Source of the DNA: Bacteroidetes bacterium GWA2_31_9
GTDB lineage: Bacteria > Bacteroidota > Bacteroidia > Bacteroidales > GWF2-33-38
NCBI GenBank assembly: GCA_001768975.1
Contig: MEND01000116.1
Span: 1-33,595, forward strand
DNA: 33,595 nucleotides
Direction: 5' to 3'
Below, piece by piece: positions 1-9,405 of this stretch (position 1 is its first letter; each line of letters starts with the position of its first letter). A program made the translations under genes and the position numbers. The notes below the pieces were generated by a model that was not told where the DNA came from, did not search any database, and saw only the letters and a list, made by a program, of their open reading frames with translations.

Positions 1-134
1 ACATTTAAAACGAAAAATCCTGTAAATTCACGAAATAAAATCGGGAATTAACAAGTTTAAAAAAAATCCTGTAAATCTTGTAAATCCTGTCAAAAGATTG
101 CATAATAATCAGCGTCTAATAAAAATACAAAAAC

Positions 135-1343
135 ATGAAAGGAAAAGACCAAAAACCGCACATTGGAATTTTTGGAAGAAGAAACAATGGAAAAAGTTCT
201 TTCATTAATACGTTAGTTAAACAAGAAATTGCAATAGTTTCATCAATTCCTGGAACTACAACTGATCCAGTAAAAAAATCCATAGAAATATTTGGAATTG
301 GTCCAGCTATTTTGATTGATACAGCTGGCATTGATGATTCTGGCGAATTAGGGGCTAAAAGAATTGAAAAAACACGAGAAGTAATAAAAACTGTCGATTT
401 AGCAATTATTCTTATAGCTAATAATATTTTCGATGAGTTTGAAATTAATCTTATTTCAGATTTCGATTATTATAAAATACCATTTGTGATTATTCATAAC
501 AAGTCTGATATTGAGAAATTTAATAACAATACTTTAGAAAAAATTCAAAAATTTTCAACAAACAAGGTATTAAATTTCAACGCCCTAAATCCTGAAAATC
601 TTGAAGAAGTAATTGAATTGTTAAAAAACACAATTCCAAAAACTTCATTTCAAAAGCCTTCATTATTAAAAGGAATAATATCAAAAAACGATATAGTATT
701 ATTAATAACCCCTGTTGACTCTGAAGCTCCTGACGGTAGAATGATACTTCCACAACAAATGGCTATTCGCGATGTGCTTGATAATGACTGCGTAAACATT
801 GTTTTAAAAGAAACAGAACTTGAAACATTTTTAAAAACAACAGGAATAAAACCAAAACTTACAATTACCGATAGTCAGGCATTTGGATTTGTAAGCAAAA
901 TAATTCCTGAAGATTTTCTACTCACCGGATTCAGTATTGTTTTTGCCCGATTAAAAGGAAATTTTGAAGAATATATAAAAGGAACAAAGCATTTATCAAA
1001 GCTGAAAGATGGAGATAAAGTTTTAATTCTCGAATCATGTACACATCAGGTTAGTTGCGATGATATAGGACGATTTAAAATTCCTAGATGGCTTGATAAG
1101 TTTAGCGGCAAAAAGCTTGAATACAAGGTGGTTGGCGGGCTTGATAATCTCCATGATAAAATTAAAGATTACGCAATAGTTATTCAATGTGGTGGATGTG
1201 TAACTACAAGAACACAAATAATTAACAGATTAAAACCCGCAATTGATGCCGGAATTCCTGTAACAAACTACGGAATGGCAATAGCCTATATGAACGGAAT
1301 TTTTGATAGAGCAATTACTCCATTTCAAAATCTTGAAAAATAA
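135..1343 (+). CDS. hydF: [FeFe]-hydrogenase H-cluster maturation GTPase HydF
   Basis: N-terminal Era/TrmE-like GTPase (GRRNNGKSS P-loop, PGTTTDP, DTAGIDD, NKSD) and C-terminal cysteine cluster (CTHQVSC ... QCGGC) typical of HydF. Confidence 0.95.
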   Translation: MKGKDQKPHIGIFGRRNNGKSSFINTLVKQEIAIVSSIPGTTTDPVKKSIEIFGIGPAILIDTAGIDDSGELGAKRIEKTREVIKTVDLAIILIANNIFDEFEINLISDFDYYKIPFVIIHNKSDIEKFNNNTLEKIQKFSTNKVLNFNALNPENLEEVIELLKNTIPKTSFQKPSLLKGIISKNDIVLLITPVDSEAPDGRMILPQQMAIRDVLDNDCVNIVLKETELETFLKTTGIKPKLTITDSQAFGFVSKIIPEDFLLTGFSIVFARLKGNFEEYIKGTKHLSKLKDGDKVLILESCTHQVSCDDIGRFKIPRWLDKFSGKKLEYKVVGGLDNLHDKIKDYAIVIQCGGCVTTRTQIINRLKPAIDAGIPVTNYGMAIAYMNGIFDRAITPFQNLEK

Positions 1344-1406
1344 TACCGATTGCACTTTCAATATAGTACAATTTCATTGTACTATTTTCATGTAGCATCG
1401 GTATTA
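1341..1406. repeat. Hairpin element between hydF and hydE with nested perfect stems
   Basis: Outer TAATACCGAT (1341-1350)/ATCGGTATTA (1397-1406) and inner TAGTACAAT-ttc-ATTGTACTA (1364-1384). Overlaps the hydF TAA stop. Related to 7131-7280 in inverted orientation. Confidence 0.8.
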
Positions 1407-1450
1407 TACCAAATATTAATTGGTCTTTTTTATAAATTCAAAAGTATAAG

Positions 1451-2527
1451 ATGATACAAAAAATTCTTTCACAAGAAAACTTTACAAAGGAAGATATTGT
1501 TCAATTATTAAATTGTTCAAAAGAGGAACAAATATTATTATTTGAAAAATCAGCAAAGGTTAAAGAAAAATATATCGGTAATTATGTCTATTTAAGAGGA
1601 TTAATTGAATTTTCGAATATTTGCATAAAAAACTGTTTCTATTGCGGAATAAGAAAAGACAATTCTAAAGTTTCACGATATAATATCTCTGACGAAGAAA
1701 TTTTAGAAGCAACTAAATTTGCTTATGAAAATAACTATGGCTCAATTGTTTTACAATCGGGTGAATTGCAAAATGACACTTTTAGCGATAGAATTGAAAA
1801 ATTAATTACCAAAATTAAATCAATATCAGACAATAAACTTGGAATTACATTGTCGTGTGGCGAACAAAGCGAAGAAACTTATAGTCGTTGGTTTAATGCT
1901 GGAGCACATAGATATTTATTAAGAATTGAAACATCTAACATTGATTTATATAAAAAAATACATCCTAACGATGATACTCACAATTGGAATAAAAGATTAG
2001 ATTGTTTAATATCGCTTAAAAAAATTGGATACCAGACCGGAACAGGAATTATGATCGGTTTGCCTTTTCAAACCATTGAAAATCTTGCTGATGATTTAAT
2101 TTTTATGCGCGATTTTGATATTGATATGTGCGGAATGGGACCATTCATAGAACATATCGAAACACCTCTTTATCAATATAAAAATAACTTATATACGCTT
2201 GAAAAACGTCTAAATTTGACATTTAGAATGATTGCAATTCTAAGAATTATAATGAAAGATATAAATATTGCTGCAACAACTGCACTACAAGCAATTGATG
2301 ATATTGGCAGAGAAAAAGCTATCAGAATAGGAGCAAATATTTTAATGCCTAATATCACTCCAAATGAATTTAGAGATAAATATATATTATACGAAAATAA
2401 ACCATGCACAAACGAAAGCTCGTCAGACTGTAAAAATTGTATTGATGTAAGAATGAAAATTGCTGGAAATACCATTGAATATGGAAAGTGGGGCGACTCG
2501 TTACATTTTCAGAAACAAAGTGAATAA
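1451..2527 (+). CDS. hydE: [FeFe]-hydrogenase H-cluster radical SAM maturase HydE
   Basis: Radical-SAM CX3CX2C (CIKNCFYC); IEFSNICIKNCFYCGIR context and length match HydE; adjacent to hydF. Confidence 0.93.
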   Translation: MIQKILSQENFTKEDIVQLLNCSKEEQILLFEKSAKVKEKYIGNYVYLRGLIEFSNICIKNCFYCGIRKDNSKVSRYNISDEEILEATKFAYENNYGSIVLQSGELQNDTFSDRIEKLITKIKSISDNKLGITLSCGEQSEETYSRWFNAGAHRYLLRIETSNIDLYKKIHPNDDTHNWNKRLDCLISLKKIGYQTGTGIMIGLPFQTIENLADDLIFMRDFDIDMCGMGPFIEHIETPLYQYKNNLYTLEKRLNLTFRMIAILRIIMKDINIAATTALQAIDDIGREKAIRIGANILMPNITPNEFRDKYILYENKPCTNESSSDCKNCIDVRMKIAGNTIEYGKWGDSLHFQKQSE

Positions 2528-2630
2528 AAGAATATTTTAATGAAATTTATCAATAATTAAATATTATTGAAAATTTTCTCCTAAATACTTTTTTTTTAAC
2601 TCAATTTTGAATTAATTAGAGTTCAAATTT

Positions 2631-5600
2631 ATGACAATGAATCAAGACACCTTATTTCCAGATTATCTTTTTGAAGTAAGCTGGGAAGTATGCAATAAAA
2701 TTGGAGGAATACACACAGTAGTTTCATCAAAAGCTCTCACCTTAAACAAAGCGTTAAAAGACAATTATATTTTAATTGGACCCGATGTTTGGAAAGAAAC
2801 AAGTCAAAATCCGGAATTTATTGAAGAAAGATTCCTTTTTAAAACTTGGCGCGAATATGCCGAAGGTCAAGGTTTAAAATTTCGGATCGGAAGATGGAAT
2901 ATTACCGGTAATCCTATAGTAATACTTGTCGATTTTACACCATATTTTGCACTAAAAGATACAATTTTTACAAAATTTTGGGAATCATATAAGCTTGATT
3001 CAATTTCTGGTCAGTGGGATTATACTGAACCGACAATGTTTGGTTATGCTGCAGCTAAAGTTATTGAAAGTTTTTATGAATTTAATATTACAGCTAAAGA
3101 CAAAATTATTGCCCAGTTTCATGAATGGATGACAGGTTCAGGAATTCTCTATTTAAAAGAAAATGTACCTCAAATTGCGACTGTTTTCACAACTCACTCC
3201 ACAGTTCTTGGAAAAAATATTGCAGCCAATAAAATGCCACTTTATGGAAATTTAGAAAATTATATTCCCGACGTAATTTCCCGAAATTTAAACGTTACAG
3301 CAAAGCAATCATTAGAAAAAATTGCTGCATTTCAGGCTGACGCATTTACAACAGTAAGTGATATTACAGCCCGAGAATGTAAACATTTTCTGGGCAAAGA
3401 TGTTGATATTGTTACTCCAAGTGGATTTGAAGAAGAAATTATTCCATCAGAAGAAGAATTTGAAAAAAAGAGACACAAAGCTAAAATTAAATTAAAAACC
3501 GTAGCTGAAGCTGTTTTGAATCAAAAAATTGATATTGATAATTCTGTTTTTGTTGCTAATTGTGGTCATTATGATTTTAAAAACAAAGGAATTGATATTT
3601 TTATTGACTCACTTGGTCAGTTAAATCAAAATTATGATTTAAAAAAAGACATTATAGCTTTTATTCTTGTGCCTGGAAGTAATGCCGGACCAAAAAGAGA
3701 TGTGCTTGAACGAATCCATAATAACGATTACTTAAATCCAATAACCGATGAATTTCTAACTCATTGGCTTCACGATCCTGAATTAGACCCGGTTATACGA
3801 ACTATAAAGAAAAATAATTTACGAAACTTAAAAGATGAAAAAGTAAAAATAATTTTTGCTCCAATTTATCTTAATGGAACAGATGGAATATTTAACATCC
3901 CATATTTTGATTTATTAATTGGATTTGATATAACTGTATTTCCTTCATATTATGAACCTTGGGGATATCCTCCAATGGAAAGCATAGCTTTCAAAATTCC
4001 TACAATTACAACTTCACTTACTGGCTTTGGACATTGGTTAATTACAAACTTTGGTAAGATGTCAGATTGTATAAATGTAATTGATCGCACCGATGACAAT
4101 GACTCAGAGGTTATTAAAGCCGTTTCTGATCATTTATACAAATGCAATATTGCCACAAAAGAAGAAAAGTTAAGTGCTAGAGAACAAGCATTCAAAATTT
4201 CAAAATCAGTATTATGGAATAAAATAATTACTCACTATTACGATGCGTTTAATATTGCACTTATTAAATCGAATCTACGTCAGGAGCATTACGTAAATAA
4301 GCAAATTCCAGAGTATGCTATTGAAATTAAAGATATTAAAAACAACAAACCTCAGTGGAAAAAAGTTCTAATAAAATCGTATGTACCCGAAAAACTTTTT
4401 CCTCTGATTAAATTATCAAAAAATTTATGGTGGAGTTGGAATCAGGATGCTATTGAATTATTTGAGAATATTGATCCTTCGTTATGGAAAAAATCGCAAC
4501 GCAATCCAATAATTTTAATAGAAGTTCTATCGTATGAAAAGCTATTATTGCTCGAAAAAGACACAGATTTTGTAAATAAACTAAATACGGTTTATGCCAA
4601 GTTCGAAGCATATATGAAAGTTGCAAAAGGACGCACCGACGAGCAAGTTGCATATTTCAGTATGGAATTTGGACTTCACGATACTGTTAAAATATTTTCA
4701 GGTGGTCTAGGAATTTTAGCTGGCGATTATTTAAAAGAAGCAAGCGATTCTAACCGTAATATTGTTGGTATTGGACTGTTATACCGTTATGGATACTTTA
4801 CTCAAACACTTTCACCATTAGGCGAACAAATTTCGGAATATATTCCTCAGAAATTTTCTAATATGCCTCTTTTACCTGTTCGTAATGAAAAAGGTGATTG
4901 GGTAACTGTTTCATTAGCTTTTCCCGGTCGGCAACTAACTGCCAAAGTTTGGAGAATTGATGTTGGAAGAGTTCCTTTGTTTTTACTTGATACTGATATA
5001 GATGAGAATACCGATTTAGACAAATCAATCACACATCAGTTATATGGTGGCGACCTAGAAAACCGTTTAAAACAAGAATTATTGCTTGGAGTTGGTGGAG
5101 CTAGAATTCTTGAAATAATGGGCTATAAGCCAGATGTTTATCATTGCAACGAGGGACATGCTGCATTTGTAACAATTGAAAGAATTAAGCGATTAATTGA
5201 ACAAAAGCATTTATCGTTTCAAGAGTCTTGTGAGGTTGTAAGAACATCTACATTATTTACAACACACACACCAGTTCCTGCAGGGCACGATGCTTTTAAC
5301 GAAGATTTATTAAGAATTTACATGCCTCATTTTCCAGAAAAATTAAATATTAGCTGGGATGATTTTATAAATCTTGGTAAAATTGTTGAAAACGACCCAA
5401 GTGAAAAATTTTCGATGAGTGTTCTTGCAGTAAAATTATCGCAGGAAGTTAATGGTGTTAGCCGTATTCATGGCGATGTTTCTCGTCGAATGTTCAATAA
5501 CATGTTTGAGGGTTATTTCCACAACGAACTTCATATCGGATATGTTACAAACGGCGTTCATGTTCCGACCTGGATTGCAAGAGATTGGTACAATTTGTAT

Positions 5601-6884
5601 CAAGAAGTTTTTGGTGAAAATTTTGTTTTTTCACAGCATAATCACGAAATGTGGAAAAAAATTCAGGACGTACCTGATTCCAAAATCTGGGGAATACGAA
5701 AAAAACTCAAAAAAGATCTATTTGATTATATCAAAACCAGACTGTTAGACAATTTATCATCTCGTCAGGAAAATCCTACACTTGTACTTGAAATGATAGA
5801 AGGATTTAACGAAAATGCTCTCACAATTGGATTTGCTCGTAGGTTTGCAACTTATAAACGTGCACATTTACTTTTCAAAAATCTTAAAAAACTATCGGAA
5901 CTTGTAAATAAAAAAGACCGACCAATTCAGTTTATTTTTGCAGGCAAAGCACACCCACACGATAAAGCAGGTCAGGATTTAATTAAAAATATTATAAACG
6001 TATCTCGAATGCCCGAATTTTTGGGCAAAATAGTGTTCATTGAAAACTATGATATGGAGCTTGCTCAAAAACTAGTTCAGGGAGTTGATGTTTGGCTAAA
6101 TACACCAACAAGACCTTTAGAAGCTTCAGGCACAAGTGGCGAAAAAGCAATTATGAATGGAGTTATGAATCTTAGCGTACTTGATGGATGGTGGGCAGAG
6201 GGCTATATTCCTGGTGCTGGTTGGGCTTTGCCAGAAGAACGAACTTATACAAATCAAGTTTTTCAGGACGAATTAGATGCTGAAACAATTTATAATTTGT
6301 TTGAAAATGAGCTTTCTGCAAAATATTATAAAACCAATCAAGAAAACGTTTCAGAAGATTGGATTTCGCATATTAAAAATACTATTTCAGATATTGCTCC
6401 TCGTTTTACCATGAGACGACAAGTCGATGACTATTACAGACAATATTATAACAAGCTTTTTGAACGATCAAAAGGTTTGATAAGTAATAATTATGAAAAT
6501 ATTAAAAATATATCGTCTTGGAAAAAGAAGATAATTAGAAGCTGGAAAAGCATTGAAATTGTTTCAGTTAACATTCCTGATTCAAATTCAAAAGTTTTGC
6601 TTTTAGGAGATATGTTTAATGCAGAAGTAATTTTAAATCTACACGAACTAAGCCCCGATGATATTGGAATAGAAATAGTTTTCGGACAAAAAGTTATGGA
6701 CGAAGTTCAAGAGGCGATGATTATAAACGAATTAAAAGTTGAAAAATTAAACAATGGGCATATCAGATACTATTGTGAACTTAAATCAAGTAACACAGGC
6801 GTTTATGATTATTCGTTCAGAATTTTCCCTAAAAATAAATTTTTACCACACAGACAAGATTTTAGTCTTGTGAGATGGATTTAA
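2631..6884 (+). CDS. Fused glycogen synthase (GT3-like N-terminus) / alpha-glucan phosphorylase (GT35 C-terminus)
   Basis: N-terminus LFEVSWEVCNKIGGIHTVVSSKA resembles GT3 glycogen synthase; C-terminal half carries alpha-glucan phosphorylase motifs (AYFSMEFGLHDTVKIFSGGLGILAGDYLKEASD, HCNEGHAAF, TTHTPVPAGHDAF, GTSGEKAIMNGVMNLSVLDGWWAEG). Confidence 0.93.
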   Translation: MTMNQDTLFPDYLFEVSWEVCNKIGGIHTVVSSKALTLNKALKDNYILIGPDVWKETSQNPEFIEERFLFKTWREYAEGQGLKFRIGRWNITGNPIVILVDFTPYFALKDTIFTKFWESYKLDSISGQWDYTEPTMFGYAAAKVIESFYEFNITAKDKIIAQFHEWMTGSGILYLKENVPQIATVFTTHSTVLGKNIAANKMPLYGNLENYIPDVISRNLNVTAKQSLEKIAAFQADAFTTVSDITARECKHFLGKDVDIVTPSGFEEEIIPSEEEFEKKRHKAKIKLKTVAEAVLNQKIDIDNSVFVANCGHYDFKNKGIDIFIDSLGQLNQNYDLKKDIIAFILVPGSNAGPKRDVLERIHNNDYLNPITDEFLTHWLHDPELDPVIRTIKKNNLRNLKDEKVKIIFAPIYLNGTDGIFNIPYFDLLIGFDITVFPSYYEPWGYPPMESIAFKIPTITTSLTGFGHWLITNFGKMSDCINVIDRTDDNDSEVIKAVSDHLYKCNIATKEEKLSAREQAFKISKSVLWNKIITHYYDAFNIALIKSNLRQEHYVNKQIPEYAIEIKDIKNNKPQWKKVLIKSYVPEKLFPLIKLSKNLWWSWNQDAIELFENIDPSLWKKSQRNPIILIEVLSYEKLLLLEKDTDFVNKLNTVYAKFEAYMKVAKGRTDEQVAYFSMEFGLHDTVKIFSGGLGILAGDYLKEASDSNRNIVGIGLLYRYGYFTQTLSPLGEQISEYIPQKFSNMPLLPVRNEKGDWVTVSLAFPGRQLTAKVWRIDVGRVPLFLLDTDIDENTDLDKSITHQLYGGDLENRLKQELLLGVGGARILEIMGYKPDVYHCNEGHAAFVTIERIKRLIEQKHLSFQESCEVVRTSTLFTTHTPVPAGHDAFNEDLLRIYMPHFPEKLNISWDDFINLGKIVENDPSEKFSMSVLAVKLSQEVNGVSRIHGDVSRRMFNNMFEGYFHNELHIGYVTNGVHVPTWIARDWYNLYQEVFGENFVFSQHNHEMWKKIQDVPDSKIWGIRKKLKKDLFDYIKTRLLDNLSSRQENPTLVLEMIEGFNENALTIGFARRFATYKRAHLLFKNLKKLSELVNKKDRPIQFIFAGKAHPHDKAGQDLIKNIINVSRMPEFLGKIVFIENYDMELAQKLVQGVDVWLNTPTRPLEASGTSGEKAIMNGVMNLSVLDGWWAEGYIPGAGWALPEERTYTNQVFQDELDAETIYNLFENELSAKYYKTNQENVSEDWISHIKNTISDIAPRFTMRRQVDDYYRQYYNKLFERSKGLISNNYENIKNISSWKKKIIRSWKSIEIVSVNIPDSNSKVLLLGDMFNAEVILNLHELSPDDIGIEIVFGQKVMDEVQEAMIINELKVEKLNNGHIRYYCELKSSNTGVYDYSFRIFPKNKFLPHRQDFSLVRWI

Positions 6885-6913
6885 TATTTAAATTTCTATG
6901 TTTCATCAATAAT

Positions 6914-6939
6914 TAGAGTTTGTCCATAATGTCCGATTT
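6914..6939. repeat. 26-bp repeat tagagtttgtccataatgtccgattt
   Basis: Perfect inverted copy at 26649-26674. Confidence 0.85.
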
Positions 6940-6960
6940 CATCGTTATTCTCGACCTTCA

Positions 6961-6992
6961 AATCAGTCATGTACTTTAGTACACTCCTGATT
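6961..6992. repeat. 32-bp imperfect palindrome
   Basis: AATCAGtcaTGTACTTTAGTACActcCTGATT. Confidence 0.6.
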
Positions 6993-7070
6993 TTCAGTTC
7001 ATCGAAACCTCGAACTCGAACATTCTGTCTAAAACTCTCGACTTTATAAACACACTCTAATTAGATAACA

Positions 7071-7370
7071 CATAGTTTATTTAGAAAACCTCAAGAGTGA
7101 GGCTTTCACAGTTTTGAAATTAAGGAGTTTATACCATTTTAATTTACAAAATAAATCAATTAATATTTGGTATAATGCCGATGCTTTACCGATTTTATCG
7201 GTACAGGCTATGAAAATAGTACAATGAAATTGGGCTATATTGAATTCCGAAAAATAGGGACAAGTTGTGCAATCGGTATTACGAATGTAAATGCAATGTG
7301 TTGAGCTTTGTCGAAACAACTGTTTTCAAAACCAGAGTAACGAAATTATTGGAGTTTTCTAAGAGACACT
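7071..7370. repeat. Repeat family B copy 1, carrying a nested 150-bp insertion
   Basis: Ends match the 124-bp element at 26697-26820 (agaaaacctcaagagtgaggctttcacagttttgaaat ... actgttttcaaaaccagagtaacgaaattattggagttttctaagagacact). Confidence 0.8.
7131..7280. mobile_element. 150-bp hairpin-rich element nested inside repeat family B; inverted relative of the hydF-hydE element
   Basis: Reverse complement reads AATACCGATTGCAC...CAATATAGCCCAATTTCATTGTACTATTTTCAT...GCATCGGCATTATACCAAATATTAATTG, matching 1342-1430. Absent from the otherwise homologous copy at 26697-26820. Confidence 0.75.
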
Positions 7371-7494
7371 TTATTCATCTACTAATATCCATAAAAGCCA
7401 ACTTTAATCACCTGAAAAGCTAGTTTCAACAACTTTTTTAATTTATTTGGCAAATAATTTATATTATTGTCATATTTTAAAACATAAATTGAAA

Positions 7495-8421
7495 ATGAAA
7501 GTTGCAAATAATATTTTAGAACTTATTGGAAAAACGCCTTTATTGAAGCTAAACCGAATATCATCAGGTCTTAATGCAGATATTTTAATTAAACTAGAAT
7601 CATTTAATCCGGGAGGTTCGGTTAAAGACCGGCTTGCTTTGGGCGTTATTGAAGATGCAGAAAACAAAAAACTTATCAATTCTGAAACAACTATTATTGA
7701 GCCATCTAGCGGTAATACTGGCGTTGGTTTGGCAATGGTTTGTGCTGTAAAAGGCTACAAATTAATTATTACCATGCCAGAAAGCATGAGTATAGAACGT
7801 AGAACTTTAATAAAGGCTTACGGAGGAAAAGTTGTTCTAACCCCTGCCGAAAAGGGCATGAAAGGGGCAATTGAGAAGGCTGAAGAAATAAAAAATAATC
7901 TGGCAAATAGTTTTATTCCTCAGCAATTTAATAATATGGCAAATGTTGAAATACATCGTAAAACAACAGCTATAGAAATATGGAATGATACAGATGGAAA
8001 AGTAGATATTTTTGTTTCAGGAGTTGGTACAGGAGGAACTATTACAGGTGTTTCTGAAATTTTAAAAGAAAAGAAAAATTCTATTTATTCCGTTGCGGTT
8101 GAACCATTTGATTCTCCTGTATTATCAGGAGGAACACCAGCTCCACACAAAATTCAAGGAATGGGAGCCGGTTTTATTCCATCTGTATTAAACACAAAGA
8201 TTTACGACGAAGTAATTAAAGTAAAAAACGAAGAAGCTTTTGATATGGCACGCCGATTAGCAAAAGAAGAAGGAGTTTTGTGTGGAATATCTTCAGGTTC
8301 AATAGTTCATGCGGCAGTAGAATTAGCAAAAAAACCAGAAAATACAGGAAAAACAATAGTTGCAATAATATGCGATACTGGCGAAAGATACCTAAGCACA
8401 CCATTATTTAATCAAGCATAA
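7495..8421 (+). CDS. cysK: Cysteine synthase A (O-acetylserine sulfhydrylase)
   Basis: PLP-Lys motif NPGGSVKDR, EPSSGNTG, GVGTGGTITG. The ORF track begins at a TTG at 7447; the ATG at 7495 (MKVANNILELIGKTPLLKL) fits the family start better. Confidence 0.95.
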   Translation: MKVANNILELIGKTPLLKLNRISSGLNADILIKLESFNPGGSVKDRLALGVIEDAENKKLINSETTIIEPSSGNTGVGLAMVCAVKGYKLIITMPESMSIERRTLIKAYGGKVVLTPAEKGMKGAIEKAEEIKNNLANSFIPQQFNNMANVEIHRKTTAIEIWNDTDGKVDIFVSGVGTGGTITGVSEILKEKKNSIYSVAVEPFDSPVLSGGTPAPHKIQGMGAGFIPSVLNTKIYDEVIKVKNEEAFDMARRLAKEEGVLCGISSGSIVHAAVELAKKPENTGKTIVAIICDTGERYLSTPLFNQA

Positions 8422-8426
8422 AATTT

Positions 8427-9335
8427 ATGCATAACGATATATTGAAACAAACACTGAGTCAACTTTGCGAAGTCGATTCATATAAAAAAGTTTTTCATTC
8501 GGCAAAACATGGAGAGCAAATGCCATCAGTCGAAAATACAAAAAAGATTATTGAATTACTCCGAGAAATTTTATTTCCGGGCTACTTCGGATATTCAGCC
8601 CTTAACTCAGGCAATATGAAATCGTATCTGGGTGTAAACTTAGATAAGCTTTACACAATACTTACTTTGCAAATAAAGAGAGGAATGTGCTTCGACTGTA
8701 ATACTGAAGATTGCAATAAATGTTCATCAGAATCATCTGATATTGCATTAAGATTTATTAAAAATATACCACACATCAGACAAATGCTTTCAACAGATGT
8801 TATTGCAGCATTTAATGGAGATCCAGCCGCAAAAAGTTATGGCGAAATTATTTTTTGTTATCCATGTATTAGAGCATTAACTAATTATAGAATTGCAAAC
8901 GAATTACTTAAACTTGGAGTTCCGTTAATTCCTAGAATTATTTCAGAATTAGCACATTCCGAAACTGGTATTGATATTCATCCCGGTGCACAAATTGATG
9001 AATATTTTGCAATAGATCATGGCACAGGAGTAGTAATAGGAGAAACTGCTGTAATTGGCAAAAATGTTAAGATTTATCAAGGAGTTACACTTGGAGCAAA
9101 AAGTTTCCCACTTGATGAAAATGGAAATCCAATAAAAGGAATTCCACGTCATCCAATTGTTGAAGATAATGTTGTAATTTATGCAGGAGCTACAATTCTT
9201 GGAAGAATTACTGTTGGAAAAAATTCTATGATTGGAGGGAACCTTTGGATAACCGATAATGTACCGCCAGACTCAAAAATGTCGCAAAAAATTTCAAAAA
9301 CAAATAATTATTTAACAATGGATTATCAAATATAA
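8427..9335 (+). CDS. Serine O-acetyltransferase
   Basis: Left-handed beta-helix hexapeptide repeats (DIHPGAQIDEYFAIDHGTGVVIGETAVIGKNVKIYQGVTLGAKS); 5 nt after cysK on the same strand. Confidence 0.92.
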   Translation: MHNDILKQTLSQLCEVDSYKKVFHSAKHGEQMPSVENTKKIIELLREILFPGYFGYSALNSGNMKSYLGVNLDKLYTILTLQIKRGMCFDCNTEDCNKCSSESSDIALRFIKNIPHIRQMLSTDVIAAFNGDPAAKSYGEIIFCYPCIRALTNYRIANELLKLGVPLIPRIISELAHSETGIDIHPGAQIDEYFAIDHGTGVVIGETAVIGKNVKIYQGVTLGAKSFPLDENGNPIKGIPRHPIVEDNVVIYAGATILGRITVGKNSMIGGNLWITDNVPPDSKMSQKISKTNNYLTMDYQI

Positions 9336-9405
9336 ATTTTTAAATTTCAAATTTTTATATTATTTTAGTTTCATAATTAGAACTCAAACATAGAAAAATA
9401 TATAC

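Noticed and set aside
1-134. Possible upstream hydG end or regulatory RNA before hydF
   Set aside because: Only repeat-like AATCCTGT words visible; no coding or structured RNA evidence within the window.
2173-2475. Minus-strand 100-aa ORF opposite hydE
   Set aside because: Antisense shadow of a conserved gene in AT-rich DNA.
7077-7319. Minus-strand 80-aa ORF
   Set aside because: Lies entirely within nested intergenic repeats; cysteine-rich translation is a by-product of the repeat sequence.
7447-7494. Upstream TTG start of the cysK ORF
   Set aside because: The added MANNLYYCHILKHKLK segment does not look like CysK; the ATG at 7495 fits the conserved N-terminus.
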